The notes under the pieces were generated by a model. The model saw nothing but the letters and a program-made list of their open reading frames with translations. It was not told where the DNA came from and made no database searches. A program made the position numbers and the translations under genes. Below, in pieces: positions 1 to 11,355 of a stretch of DNA of 64,000 nt. The stretch's first letter is position 1, and the number at the start of each line of letters is the position of its first letter. The stretch is from the NCBI GenBank assembly GCA_016946835.1, contig JACVTC010000050.1, positions 786,501-850,500 on the forward strand, in the 5' to 3' direction. This DNA is from Neocallimastix lanati (nom. inval.). Taxonomy: Eukaryota; Neocallimastigomycota; Neocallimastigomycetes; Neocallimastigales; Neocallimastigaceae.

Positions 1-2819
1 AATATATTACTAGTCTTAGTCATATTGAATATATGTAAAAATTTTTTATATTATCTGAATTTATTGGAAATTAAATTCAAATAATAAATATTAGATAATT
101 AATCTAATATTAATTTATTCTTTCTAATATTTTATATTTTTTTTTATAAAAAAAAAGAAATATATCTTTTAATAATATTAAAGATGATATTTCATTATTA
201 CAAAGTGCAAAATCAACATTAATAACATTTATTGCTTCAAATACTTTAATTAAAGGAAATATAAATTCATTGACAGGCTTACTTAAAATTGAAAAAATGT
301 GCATATGCATATTACTATTAAATAACATTTATTAAAATATTTAATGCTTCATAAAAATTAATATATATATATATATATATCTTATATATAGAAATTTATA
401 TAAAACTAAAGTTTCTGGAGAAATTGCAAATCCAAATTCCAACATAAAAAGTATGAGGTAAGTATTTTTTTTGATAAAAATTTATATTATTATCTTAATA
501 GATAATATATAAATTTATTTACGAAATATATATATATATATATATATTCAATAATTGAAATTAATTAATTTAAATATATTATATAAAAATGATAGTACAT
601 TTAATACTTCAGTATTACCATATACCTTAACTTATTTGTATGCTTTTTAATATTATTTTATAATATTAATTGTAATTATTATCTTCAAAGTTTAATACTA
701 ATAAAATATTAAATAAAAAAAAAAAAAATAGAGATATTTCAATGACAAGCGTTAGTGGTGATGTAAATAATATCTTTTCATTGCCATGTAACCTTGAATA
801 TATGTAAATAATATTCTTCTCTAAATATAATTTTATATAAATATAAATATTCATATTTATGTTAATATCATAATATATTTTTTATATTTATTATAATTAG
901 AAATATAAGCAATACGCTTATTAATGGAAGTATTCAATCTAACTTATATAAAGTTCAAAGTTTAAAATCAATGTAAATTAAATATAAAATAATATTATTA
1001 AATACAATATAAATTATTAATCAATATCATATTAATTATTTATAATATTATATAATAAATATATAAATAGTAATTTTTCTAATACGATTATTACAGGAAA
1101 TTTATCTGAAAATATTAAAAATTTAAGAAATCTAAAAGAAATGTAAATTAAACTATAAATTTTTTTATTATTTTCATTTTAATATTTTATATAGCTTTTA
1201 ATGTTTTTATATAATAATCATATACTCAAATTTTAACTTTAAATTATTTAGAAATTTATCAAAGACAGATATAATGAATATCAATTTGGAATATTTTAAA
1301 ACATTAACAAATTTAGAGATAATGTAAGAAATACAGAAAAAAAACTTTATTCTTTTTAGATATTTATATTATTCATTAAGAATAAAATTTAATTATTATC
1401 TAATAATAAACCATTAATTCAATTTTTAATTTATAAACATCATAGAAACATTTCACAAACTAAGGCTAGTGGAATTATTCCATCTGAAATTGTTAATTTA
1501 AAAAATCTTATCTTGTTTGATATTCACAATACTAAAATTGAAGGATTTGTTCCAAATAATTTCTTTAATCTTTTAAATTTAAATATTGTTGATTTATCAA
1601 ATACTTACCTTTGTGGTACGTATAATGAAGATGTCTGTGGTGTTAATTCAAAAATGGATGGCTCAGTAAGAGTTATTCCAAGTTGTAAAGTTAACGCTAA
1701 TATGTGTGTTAACTGCTCATTTTGCCCTACAATTTGTCATCCTCTTATTTTTAAGTATAAATTTATAGATTGGGGAATCTATGAAGAAATAACTTTTGAA
1801 AAAGATATATATAATCCTACAAGAGTTTTATGCAAAGGTTCATCTGTCGCATGTCCTGTGACATATTATTATTGTGTTAATGCCTATAATAGTGACAATA
1901 CTGTCAATAAAATTTATTTCGATAAAAAAAAAGGACATATTACAATGACAAATTATGTTAATTTTATTAGCAATGAAAATCTTCTTGAACCTGTTGATGA
2001 TACATTGTATGCTGAATTAAAATCATTTAATACTAATTCAACAGAAGAAAAAGAAACATATAATCTAGCAATTCAAAATTCATTTGATTCATTATTAAGT
2101 TCAGAAGATACTAATAAATTTTATTCAGACTTTATCTCAGTTAATAATGCAACAACGGACAATAATAAAAACACTACTACAAGTAATTCAGGTACATCTA
2201 GTAATCAACCAATAAAATTTAATTCTACTGAAGAAATGGAAAAATATTATAAAAATTATTATGATAATTATTACAAAGATTATTATAAAAAAGATAGTGA
2301 TAATAATTTATTAAAACTAATTACTTTTGCCTGTTTAATATGTTGGGCTGTTGGATTTCTACTATTCATAGTTTGGATTTTAATTAAACATAGTGATTCA
2401 GAAAGATATTGCAGAAAATGTTACGACTTGTAAATATCTCTTTTTTTTTTTTTTTCTTCTATTTCATAAAAATATAATAGATTAGCTAACAATAAATATA
2501 TATTTATATATTTAGTATAATATTAATTCCTGCAGCACTTCTTGCATTCCCATTTTCCATTGTTTGTATGCTAGTATATTACTGTGTAACTTATAGTTCT
2601 CCATGTTTGCCAAAATATGATATTGATTTAATTATTGAATTAGGTCAAAATAGCGAATCTTTTAAAAACTTTGTGAAATCAAAAACTGAAAAAGAAAAAT
2701 CACCTAATAAAACAGTAGCTAATAATACAGATACAAATAATAGCCAAAATAATCAGGATAACAATAATAGTTCCACTAGTAGTAGTACAAGTAGTAGTGA
2801 TAGTAATAGTGATAAATAA
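1..2819 (+). CDS. LRR transmembrane surface protein, 5' end outside window
   Basis: The gene enters from the left edge. Visible exons are 1-34, 158-298, 392-457, 732-803, 901-972, 1071-1142, 1252-1323, 1446-2429 and 2516-2819. Four of them are exactly 72 nt. Each of the short exons carries about one plant-type leucine-rich repeat (158-298 carries two), for example NISNTLINGSIQSNLYKV, and the introns all interrupt the codon after its second base. The large exon finishes the LRRs and then encodes a Cys-rich block (CVNCSFCPTIC, later CKGSSVACP). Next come a Tyr/Asp-rich stretch and a hydrophobic segment (LLKLITFACLICWAVGFLLF). The last exon adds a second hydrophobic segment (IILIPAALLAFPFSIVCMLV) and a Ser/Asn-rich tail ending in a stop at 2817-2819. 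The likely role is a cell-surface LRR protein; ligand and signalling are unknown. An exon between 458 and 731 may have been missed. Confidence 0.75.
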
Positions 2820-3586
<767 letters not shown>

Positions 3587-5003
3587 TTAATTGATTTCTA
3601 ACTTCAATTTAATCTTCATTGATAGTAATTCAGTACATAAATATCTGAATACATATGGAACTGAAATTAAATCTATATATTTATGAGTATTACATGTTCC
3701 ATATACAACACTTTCTCTCTTCGATGGAACAACATTAGTATTTGGAATAGCCATTGGTGACAGTATAGAACTACATTTTAATGAACAAACACCTTTTTGA
3801 CCATGTCTGGATGAGAATTTATCACCATTAATTGGTCTACGTGTAATTCTAATCTTAATTTGGGCCTTTTGGAAACCACGATTATTAGATTCATCACCTA
3901 ATGGGCGAACTTCTTGAACAAAACCATCTTCAATTTCTTTATATTTAGCAATTTTAGTTTGACCAGAAGTCTCATCAAAGTAAGAATATAATGCGCAACC
4001 AGTTGTAAGCTTGGCTCCAATAATTGGTAAACCATCTTGATCTAAAGTTTGTTTTGCTTTTTCAATTTCTTCTAAGTTACGAAGATTACTAGTAGATTGT
4101 TGGAATTTGAAATAACAAGCATTTGGTTCACCCTTTGGACATTTTTCAGTTAAATCAATGAAATGACTCTTATAAATAATACCATGTCCGAATCACGTTC
4201 TTCAGATGATTTATTTAAAATCATAGCATCTTCCATGTCATAACCGGTATAAGAAATAACAGCAACAACAGCATTCATACCATTTGGATAATAATCCAAC
4301 TTGCATTTATCATGCATTTTTGGTCTAACGATTGGTATTTGGCCTGTTTGTAAACGATACATCTTATTATCAGTTCTACTTGGAAGATTATGTGCTGGGG
4401 TACCCATTGTTTGCTTACCCATCTGGCATTGATAAAGATTTCTTGGAGATTGGTTAAATCAGAAAATGGAGTCATGTTTGCAATAACACTAAGAATATCA
4501 GTCGGTGTGAAATCCTGATGAGTAGTAACACATGGAACAATATCTTCATTCAAACAAGCAATTTCCATGTAAACTTGTTCTAAACTACCAACCATATCCA
4601 TTTTACCGTTAGCTAAATACTTTAATGGACGCGTCATTCTTGACATTATAGTAAAAATGAAAAGACCTGGGTATTGACCACCATGAGATGGAGGAATAAA
4701 AGCGAGTTCAATATCTAATGGAATATTATTACGACCATTAACCTTCCAAAAACGAAGAGTATCAGCAACTTTCTTAGCTCTCTTAGCGCTACACCATCCG
4801 ATAACCTTACCATCAATCAAAATCATAATTGTTTGTTCCATTAAATCTTCATTAGTTTTATCTTCATCTGATAACGTAATTTGTTTTTCAGTAATTATAG
4901 GGTTAAGATAGATTGGAGAAACACCGAGATTAATAATATGTTTTGGTAATTGGGATATATCATATTCAGAAGTAATAATTTTACATTTGAGACTAATCGA
5001 TAT
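3587..5003 (-). pseudogene. RPA135: RNA polymerase I second-largest subunit, decayed fragment
   Basis: The translation matches the Pol I beta-like subunit rather than Pol II: GQYPGLFIFTIMSRMTRPLKY, then [53 protein letters not shown] and GDKFSSRHGQKGVCS. At least two single-base frameshifts are visible. One is near 4455, after MTPFSD. The other is near 4185, within KSSEERD. At about 3795 the reading jumps from GQKGVCS straight to KCSSIL and the normal subunit C-terminus (YVFRYLCTELLSMKIKLKLE). The intervening 150-250 residues of the family are missing. The 5' half is also missing, and a run of A starts at 5004. It is a truncated, deleted copy without introns; a functional copy should exist elsewhere. 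It cannot encode a working subunit. Confidence 0.88.
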
Positions 5004-5435
5004 TAAAAAAAAAAAAAAAAAAAAAAAACTATTTGAATTTCATCCAAATGACTTAATATGAAATTGAATTTATTTTAATTATTTTAAATATAAAAAATAT
5101 ATAAATATTGAATGCTAATAAATTATATGATATACCAAATAATTAAATATAATTTTATAATTTGAATTTCAGTTTTCTTTATATTATCTGCATTTCAAAT
5201 ATTTTTAAAAAAATATATATATAAAGTTTATTGTATCTTTCAATAGTTTATATATTTATTTTGGTGAAAAAAAATTATATTAATAAAAAGTTATTTGAAA
5301 TTGATTGGTTAGTTATTTAGAATATTTTTTGAAATGTAAAAAAATTATATATTAATATATTTATTTTTTTAATAAAACATAAATATACTACAGTATAATA
5401 CATTTAGTTAAATTTTATTTTTTAAAAAAATTATT
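5004..5435. other. AT-rich spacer between RPA135 remnant and copia LTR
   Basis: It begins with a run of about 24 A at 5004-5028. No coding signal is seen. Confidence 0.65.
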
Positions 5436-5440
5436 TATTT

Positions 5441-5689
5441 TTTTGTTTTTTTTTTTATTTTTTATTTTATTTTATTTTTTATTTTTTATTTATTTAAGTT
5501 CTATTTTATTTAATTATTAAATTATTATTTTATTTTATACTAATTACATGTATTAGTTTTTTACTACATCAATTACACAATATCTTCATATTAATATTAT
5601 ATGTATTAAGCCACATACATACATACATACATAAAGATTTAAATATATATAATATAAATTACTATACTATTTGAACTTTATTTTTAACA
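5441..5689 (-). repeat. 3' LTR of copia element
   Basis: It begins TGTTAAAAATAAAG on the element strand and ends with an A-rich ACAAAA. The identity to the other LTR stops at 5441, which sets the boundary. Confidence 0.93.
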
Positions 5690-5697
5690 CTCCTCCT
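5690..5697 (-). promoter_or_regulatory. Polypurine tract (plus-strand primer)
   Basis: AGGAGGAG on the element strand abuts the TGTTA start of the 3' LTR, the normal place and composition for the polypurine tract. Confidence 0.85.
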
Positions 5698-5712
5698 AAA
5701 GTTCAATTGTGA

Positions 5713-8700
5713 CTAACACTTCACCATAATAGAATCTCTAAATTTATTTAATAGATATGTATTGAGATACTTTGTAAAACCATCGGCTAGATTATCTTCA
5801 GACTTAATATATTTTAGTTTTATTTTATTTTCTTTAATAAGATCTCTTGTGTGGTGATATTTTATGTCTATGTGTCTAGATCTTGGGTTAATAGTTTCAT
5901 TTTCGCAATTATAAATGGCAGCTTTATTATCTACATTTATTGTTATACAATTACAATTTAATTTTAATTCATTTAATACATTTTCATACCACAAGCAATG
6001 TCTAGCGCATTCATTTATTCCATAATATTCACTTTCGGCAGAAGATACAGATACACAGTGTTGTAATTTTGAATACCATGAGGTAGGTCCTGAACCTATT
6101 TTAATTATATAACCCGTAGTAGATTTTCTAGACTCTACATCTCCTCCGTAATCTGCATCTACATAAACATTTAATTTTAAGTTTCCTGAATACCTTAAAC
6201 CATAATTAGGTTTTCCCTTGAGGTATCTAAATATTTTGATGACATTATACCAATCTTCATAATTTGGATCTTTGGCTTTTCTGGAAGCTTTATTCACAGG
6301 AAATAAGATATCCGGTCTAGTACATATCGCGAGATATAATAAACTACCTATAGCTTGTTGGTATTTCGTGATATTGAATTTTCTTTTTCTTAATTCTTCA
6401 TTTTCTTCTGGTATCATATTTGAAGATATTTTATACTTATCTATATCAAATTTTCTTAATATATTCTCTAGATATTTATGTTGTTGCAATAGATAGCCGT
6501 CCTTTTCTTTTATAAATTTAACGCCAATGATTGTATCCACAGGACCTATATCAGTTATGTTAAAATAATTTTTTAGTAAATGTTTTGTTTTATAAACTTC
6601 ATGTTCATTACCTGTTAATAATATATCATCTACATAAACTGTAAGAAGACAAATAATTTTATTCCGATCATTCATTTTAACGTAAATGCATGGTTCACTT
6701 CGAAGTCTATTAAAACCAATATTTATAAGTTTTTCATTTAAAGTCTCGTTCCACAGACGACCAGACTGTTTCAAACCGTACAAGGCTTTATTTAGTTTCC
6801 AATAGCCATTTTTATAATCTTCAGCACCTTCTGGAATTTCCATATAAACATCTTCGTTTAGTGTAGCGTTTAGATAGGCTGATTTTATATCAATTTGATA
6901 TATATTAAAGTTATTGGCTGATGCAATAGCAGTTGCTATTCTCAAAGAGTCCTGTTTCAATGTGGGCGAGAACGTCTCATTATAATCAATGCCTTGTTTT
7001 TGTGTAAAACCTCTGGCTACCAGTCTTGCTTTTCTTTTATTTATACTATTGTCTGAATTATATTTGTATCTGAACACCCACTTTGGTGTTATTATATTAC
7101 TACCCTTGGGTACCCTATCAACTTTCTTATAAACTTTTAAGTTTTTCATGCTGTTTAATTCCTCCTTGACTGCTTGTAACCATTCATTTTTATCAATTTT
7201 ATTGAATATATCAGGATAATTATAGGGTTCACACAGCTCCTCCTTTGTAGATAACAAAGAAAAATTATCTTCTATTATATCCATTAAATCAAATGATTTT
7301 ATTTTCTTTGATTCTGGTTTTAATTCAGAATCAAGCTTTCTCTTACCTTTCCGTTTAACGTTCTTGTCCTTTAAATTAGATGATTTTAATTTCTTTGTTT
7401 CAGGTTTTGTTTCTGAATCAAGTTTTCTCTTTCCTTTACGTTTACTTGTTTTCTTATTATTTGTTTTATCTGGTGTTTCTTTATCATTATTAATATTTGA
7501 TATTGTAGAATTATTTGATTTATTACTCATATCTAATTTATTTAATTCTTTATTTTCATTTGAATTTAATTCTTTATTTACATTTGAATTTAATTCTTTG
7601 TTTACATTTGAATTTAATTCATTTTTTATATTTGAGTTTAATTCTTTGTTTACTTTTGAATTTAATTCTTTGTTTACATTTGAATTTAATTCTTTGTTTA
7701 CATTTGAATTTAATTCTTTGCTTACATTTGGATTTAATTCATTTTTTATATTTGAATTTAATTCTTTATTTACATTTGAATTTAATTCATTGTTTATATT
7801 TGAATTTAATTCTTTATTTATATTTGAATTTAATTCATTGTTTATATTTGAATTTAATTCTTTGTTTATATTTGAATTTAATTCATTGTTTATATTTGAA
7901 TTTAATTCTTTGTTTATATTAGAATTATTATTTATACGTTGGACATCGTTCATATTCGACTGACCATCATATAAATTATTAGTTCTCATTTTTGTATTAA
8001 AATTATTTTTATATAAATTATTATTTGGAATGTAATTATTTTTTACATAATTATTATCAATGGAACTTGAATTTCCATTCATAACGTTATCATTACAATT
8101 TGAATTATGTATGGATTGTTCCATTTTATCATTTTTATTATTTATATTGTTAATTAAATTATATTTACCTTGAGAATTGTCTTCTGAATTTTTATTGTTT
8201 AAATTTCCTGAATTTGATGAATTTTGAGCATTATTTTCATAATTTATAATTTTATTAATATAATTATTATTTAAATTATTATCATTTAAATATAAATGAC
8301 CCTTATATTCATTTAGAAAATTATTATAATTTTCATTTTGAATATAATTATTTTTATTTAAATAATTTAAATTAGGATTTATAAATCCACCATTATAATT
8401 GTAAATGGCCGGATTTAAGTTTTCTGCAAAAGGTAAATTGCTACTTATATTACTATTTAAATTATTTAAAGGTAAAATATTATAATTATTATAATTTTTA
8501 TATGGGTCAATTATATTGGTTGATTGGGGAAAATTTTTATTTGGATTAGAACTATAAGTAAAATTAATATTATTATCATTTAAATAATTTTTATTAAAAT
8601 TATATTTATTTAAATTATTATCATTTGGATAATTATTATTTATATTATTATTGTTATTTAAATTATTATTTTCTAAATAATTATTATTTAAGTTATTTAA

Positions 8701-10365
8701 ATTATCATTATTATTTATATTGTTATTATTTGTATTTAAATTGTAATTAATTATATTATTTTTATTTTCTTCTCTATTTTCTGTTGTCTCTTTATTTTCA
8801 TGTTCCTTATTTTTGTTATTATAGTCTTGGAGTAATACTGTACTTTTGTTATTTTCATCGTATTCTTCCATATTAACCTCAAAGTTATATATTTCTGGTC
8901 TTGTAGAAGGTGCGGAAATATTACCAGGGATATCTTCGAAGAATTCAACTGCCCTTGAAAGGACTATTTTATTATTTGTAGTATCATATATTATGTAGGC
9001 TGTTGGATTTTTATCATCATATCCTAAAAATATTCCAGGAAGGGAGGTTCCGTTGAATTTTCGCCTAAATTGTTTTGGGATATAAAAGTAAACTTGGCAA
9101 CCAAATACTCTAAACTTTTCATAATCGACCTTTTCTTGATATAATTCCTCAAAAGGCACTTTGTTGTTGTTACCATTATGTGGTAACCTATTATGAATGT
9201 AATTTGCTGTCCTTACAGCATCTTCCCAATATTTATGATTTAGCTTACCGTCTTTGAGCATGGCGGTGGCGTTATAAATGAGAGTTTCTTGAAAACGTTC
9301 GGCTCTTCCGTTTTGCTGTGGGTTGTAAGGTATTGAAAATTGTTGTTCAATACCATTCTCTTCACAAAATTTCCTAAAGTTATTATTTGTAAACTCAGTA
9401 CCATTGTCGGTTCGTATATATTTAATATTTTTGTTGAAAATGTTGGTGACTTTCTTATACCATTTTCTGAAAATATTGAACACTTCGGCTTTTGAGTTCA
9501 TAAAAAAGACCCATCCGTACCTGGTATAATCATCTAATATACTTAAGAAATATTTATTTCCATATATGGAGCTATCTAGGGATGACACTGTATCCATATG
9601 TATAAGTTCAAACGGCTCTTTTGACTTGTTTCTTGCTTTGTTATAAGGTTTATTTCTCATCTTGGACGCACATATTATACATTTATTTTGTATGTTTATA
9701 TTATTTAATTTTTCCTTAATGTTATCTATATAAAAGTGGCCAAGACGGCGGTGCCATAGCTCCATGTTTTCTGTGTTAAAAGCTTTTATAATATTGTCAC
9801 ATGTAATAGTCTTTTTGTTGTTGTCCCTATTATATTCTATTTTATTTTTGAAAGTCCATACTTTATATATTTTGGATTTATTAGATTTGGTAGTAAATAT
9901 CCTTTTGCCTTCTTTGTTGTAAATGGTAACTAAATTTTTATTATTAAAATTGTAAAATATTGTTTTATAACCTTCTTCACTTAAGTTGTCTATTGACAAC
10001 AAACTTCTTTTGAATTTAGGGATATATAATACATTTCGTAATGTAATTTCATTATTGTTAATATAGCCTACGTACGTACCTTTGTACGTAGCAGTAACTG
10101 TACCTCCGTCAGCGAATTGGATTATTTCTTCACACCTTATCTTATCTATTAAACTTGATAATGCATTTGTCATGTGATAGGTGGCTCCGGAGTCAATTGT
10201 CCAACTGACTATATTACTTGGTAGCTTCGCTTTAGTTGATGGGGCAGTCACATAATAACTGAGGTTTTGTCTCGGCATGTTATTTTCTGCTTTAATAGCG
10301 TCCACGCCTCGGTCGAACGGAGTATGAGGATTGGATATCTTCATCTGAATTGTAATCTTTGAGGC
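5713..10365 (-). CDS. pol: Copia Pol polyprotein: protease, integrase, RT, RNase H
   Basis: The frame is open from 10365, and the first ATG is at 10344 (1543 aa from there). Numbering from that Met, the aspartic protease motif DSGATYH starts at residue 51. The integrase zinc site is H198, H203, C222, C225. The integrase catalytic triad is D251, D313 and E349 with 35 residues between the last two. A long Asn-rich linker follows, with an 8-residue tandem repeat and a duplicated basic segment. Reverse transcriptase has YVDD near residue 1233, and RNase H ends the protein. All motifs look intact. Pol lies one base forward of the gag frame and overlaps it at 10292-10365, so expression probably needs +1 ribosomal frameshifting or separate initiation. 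The Asn-rich linker is the least conserved part. Confidence 0.95.
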   Translation of the reverse strand, partial: ASKITIQMKISNPHTPFDRGVDAIKAENNMPRQNLSYYVTAPSTKAKLPSNIVSWTIDSGATYHMTNALSSLIDKIRCEEIIQFADGGTVTATYKGTYVGYINNNEITLRNVLYIPKFKRSLLSIDNLSEEGYKTIFYNFNNKNLVTIYNKEGKRIFTTKSNKSKIYKVWTFKNKIEYNRDNNKKTITCDNIIKAFNTENMELWHRRLGHFYIDNIKEKLNNINIQNKCIICASKMRNKPYNKARNKSKEPFELIHMDTVSSLDSSIYGNKYFLSILDDYTRYGWVFFMNSKAEVFNIFRKWYKKVTNIFNKNIKYIRTDNGTEFTNNNFRKFCEENGIEQQFSIPYNPQQNGRAERFQETLIYNATAMLKDGKLNHKYWEDAVRTANYIHNRLPHNGNNNKVPFEELYQEKVDYEKFRVFGCQVYFYIPKQFRRKFNGTSLPGIFLGYDDKNPTAYIIYDTTNNKIVLSRAVEFFEDIPGNISAPSTRPEIYNFEVNMEEYDENNKSTVLLQDYNNKNKEHENKETTENREENKNNIINYNLNTNNNNINNNDNLNNLNNNYLENNNLNNNNNINNNYPNDNNLNKYNFNKNYLNDNNINFTYSSNPNKNFPQSTNIIDPYKNYNNYNILPLNNLNSNISSNLPFAENLNPAIYNYNGGFINPNLNYLNKNNYIQNENYNNFLNEYKGHLYLNDNNLNNNYINKIINYENNAQNSSNSGNLNNKNSEDNSQGKYNLINNINNKNDKMEQSIHNSNCNDNVMNGNSSSIDNNYVKNNYIPNNNLYKNNFNTKMRTNNLYDGQSNMNDVQRINNNSNINKELNSNINNELNSNINKELNSNINNELNSNINKELNSNINNELNSNVNKELNSNIKNELNPNVSKELNSNVNKELNSNVNKELNSKVNKELNSNIKNELNSNVNKELNSNVNKELNSNENKELNKLDMSNKSNNSTISNINNDKETPDKTNNKKTSKRKGKRKLDSETKPETKKLKSSNLKDKNVKRKGKRKLDSELKPESKKIKSFDLMDIIEDNFSLLSTKEELCEPYNYPDIFNKIDKNEWLQAVKEELNSMKNLKVYKKVDRVPKGSNIITPKWVFRYKYNSDNSINKRKARLVARGFTQKQGIDYNETFSPTLKQDSLRIATAIASANNFNIYQIDIKSAYLNATLNEDVYMEIPEGAEDYKNGYWKLNKALYGLKQSGRLWNETLNEKLINIGFNRLRSEPCIYVKMNDRNKIICLLTVYVDDILLTGNEHEVYKTKHLLKNYFNITDIGPVDTIIGVKFIKEKDGYLLQQHKYLENILRKFDIDKYKISSNMIPEENEELRKRKFNITKYQQAIGSLLYLAICTRPDILFPVNKASRKAKDPNYEDWYNVIKIFRYLKGKPNYGLRYSGNLKLNVYVDADYGGDVESRKSTTGYIIKIGSGPTSWYSKLQHCVSVSSAESEYYGINECARHCLWYENVLNELKLNCNCITINVDNKAAIYNCENETINPRSRHIDIKYHHTRDLIKENKIKLKYIKSEDNLADGFTKYLNTYLLNKFRDSIMVKC
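7541..7926 (-). repeat. 24-bp coding minisatellite inside pol
   Basis: About 16 tandem copies of a 24-bp unit encode variants of NINKELNS or NVNKELNS, in frame, between integrase and reverse transcriptase. The plus-strand ORFs over this stretch are shadows of the repeat. Confidence 0.93.
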
Positions 10366-11332
10366 TTATTTGAGCATCAGCAAATTCGCAATACCCATCC
10401 TCTTTGTTTATACTTGCGTTGTTGGCTTTGATATTATTGTTCTTTTTTCTTTTGTTCTTCTCATTATGCCAACAGTCCCGTGCTATATGTCCTAGCTTGT
10501 TACATATATAACATCTTTTTCTTCCTCTGTTGTTTCTTGGTGTGAATCTATTTTTCTTGGTCATTGAGTTAACGTTTATTACTGTATTATTCTTGTGGTT
10601 ATTTTCTTTTCTAAGTTCCTTAAGATATTTTAGCTTAGGGACCTTCTTTTTTAGACATTTGGTAACATCTTCCCATTTCCCATCGTGGTCCATTATGTTA
10701 ACTTCCAATGTTATTTCATATGGAAGAGCGAGATAGAGATATTCAAATTTCTTCTCATCGCTGATTTCCATTTCAAGACTACTTAATTCATTGAAAATGT
10801 TGTTCATTTCTTCAATAAATAGTGAAATATCATTTTCTTTGTTATATTTCATATTCTCTAACTTATTTTTTAATTCTAATTTCCTTTCTTCATTTGATCT
10901 AGTATTACTTGCTTTTAAAATGTTCCAAATTTGATAGGCACTAGATCTCTGAAAATCTAATTTGATTTTGATTTCATCTGATATGCTATTGTTTATCAGA
11001 TGCTTAGCTAAAGAATCTAGCTTTATCATTTCTTTTGTGACGTCTTTTTCATAATATAGGTCATCACAACCTCTAACCTTTTTATATTTCTTTAGATTTT
11101 CTTTAGCTATTTTGTTTTTCTTTATAACTTTTACCTTTTCTTCGTAAACATAGTCATCAACATCATTAATAACTAATAAAAGATCCATATCCGTTAACCA
11201 TAGTCTGTAGTTATTTGATGTTAATAGGTGTTTTGTAGTAGTTGGTTTATTTGCTATGTTTACTGTATTTATTTGGTTTAATGTATTTACTGTTTCTTCA
11301 ACAGTATTCGTTATATTCCTTTTTTCACTCAT
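10292..11332 (-). CDS. gag: Copia Gag (capsid/nucleocapsid)
   Basis: The protein has 346 residues. The ATG at 11332 is only four bases from the primer-binding site. A Gag domain comes first (RLWLTDMDLLL, then DISLFIEEMNNIFNEL). It is followed by one CX2CX4HX4C zinc knuckle, CYICNKLGHIARDC, near residue 275. The protein ends in an unusually G+C-rich run encoding SVRPRRGRY just before the stop. Gag assembles the virus-like particle and packages the RNA. Confidence 0.93.
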   Translation of the reverse strand: MSEKRNITNTVEETVNTLNQINTVNIANKPTTTKHLLTSNNYRLWLTDMDLLLVINDVDDYVYEEKVKVIKKNKIAKENLKKYKKVRGCDDLYYEKDVTKEMIKLDSLAKHLINNSISDEIKIKLDFQRSSAYQIWNILKASNTRSNEERKLELKNKLENMKYNKENDISLFIEEMNNIFNELSSLEMEISDEKKFEYLYLALPYEITLEVNIMDHDGKWEDVTKCLKKKVPKLKYLKELRKENNHKNNTVINVNSMTKKNRFTPRNNRGRKRCYICNKLGHIARDCWHNEKNKRKKNNNIKANNASINKEDGYCEFADAQISLKDYNSDEDIQSSYSVRPRRGRY

Positions 11333-11336
11333 TTCT

Positions 11337-11355
11337 GCTAATGAGACTCTTAATC
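11337..11355 (-). promoter_or_regulatory. Primer-binding site matching the inside of tRNA-Lys(CUU)
   Basis: The 19 bases next to the 5' LTR are complementary to a primer reading TGAGA-CTCTTAA-TC at its 3' end. That is an anticodon stem plus a canonical seven-base loop with anticodon CUU. There is no complement to a tRNA 3' CCA end. Priming by an internally cleaved tRNA half is known for Drosophila copia and yeast Ty5, which use initiator Met. The Lys identity is inferred from the loop alone. Confidence 0.65.

Noticed and set aside
7541-7926. CRISPR-like array of 24-bp repeats
   Set aside because: There are no spacers; the units are contiguous, in frame, and lie inside a retrotransposon protein.
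7364-7963. Two plus-strand ORFs rich in Phe/Leu/Asn
   Set aside because: They are antisense shadows of the 24-bp repeat and basic linker in pol.
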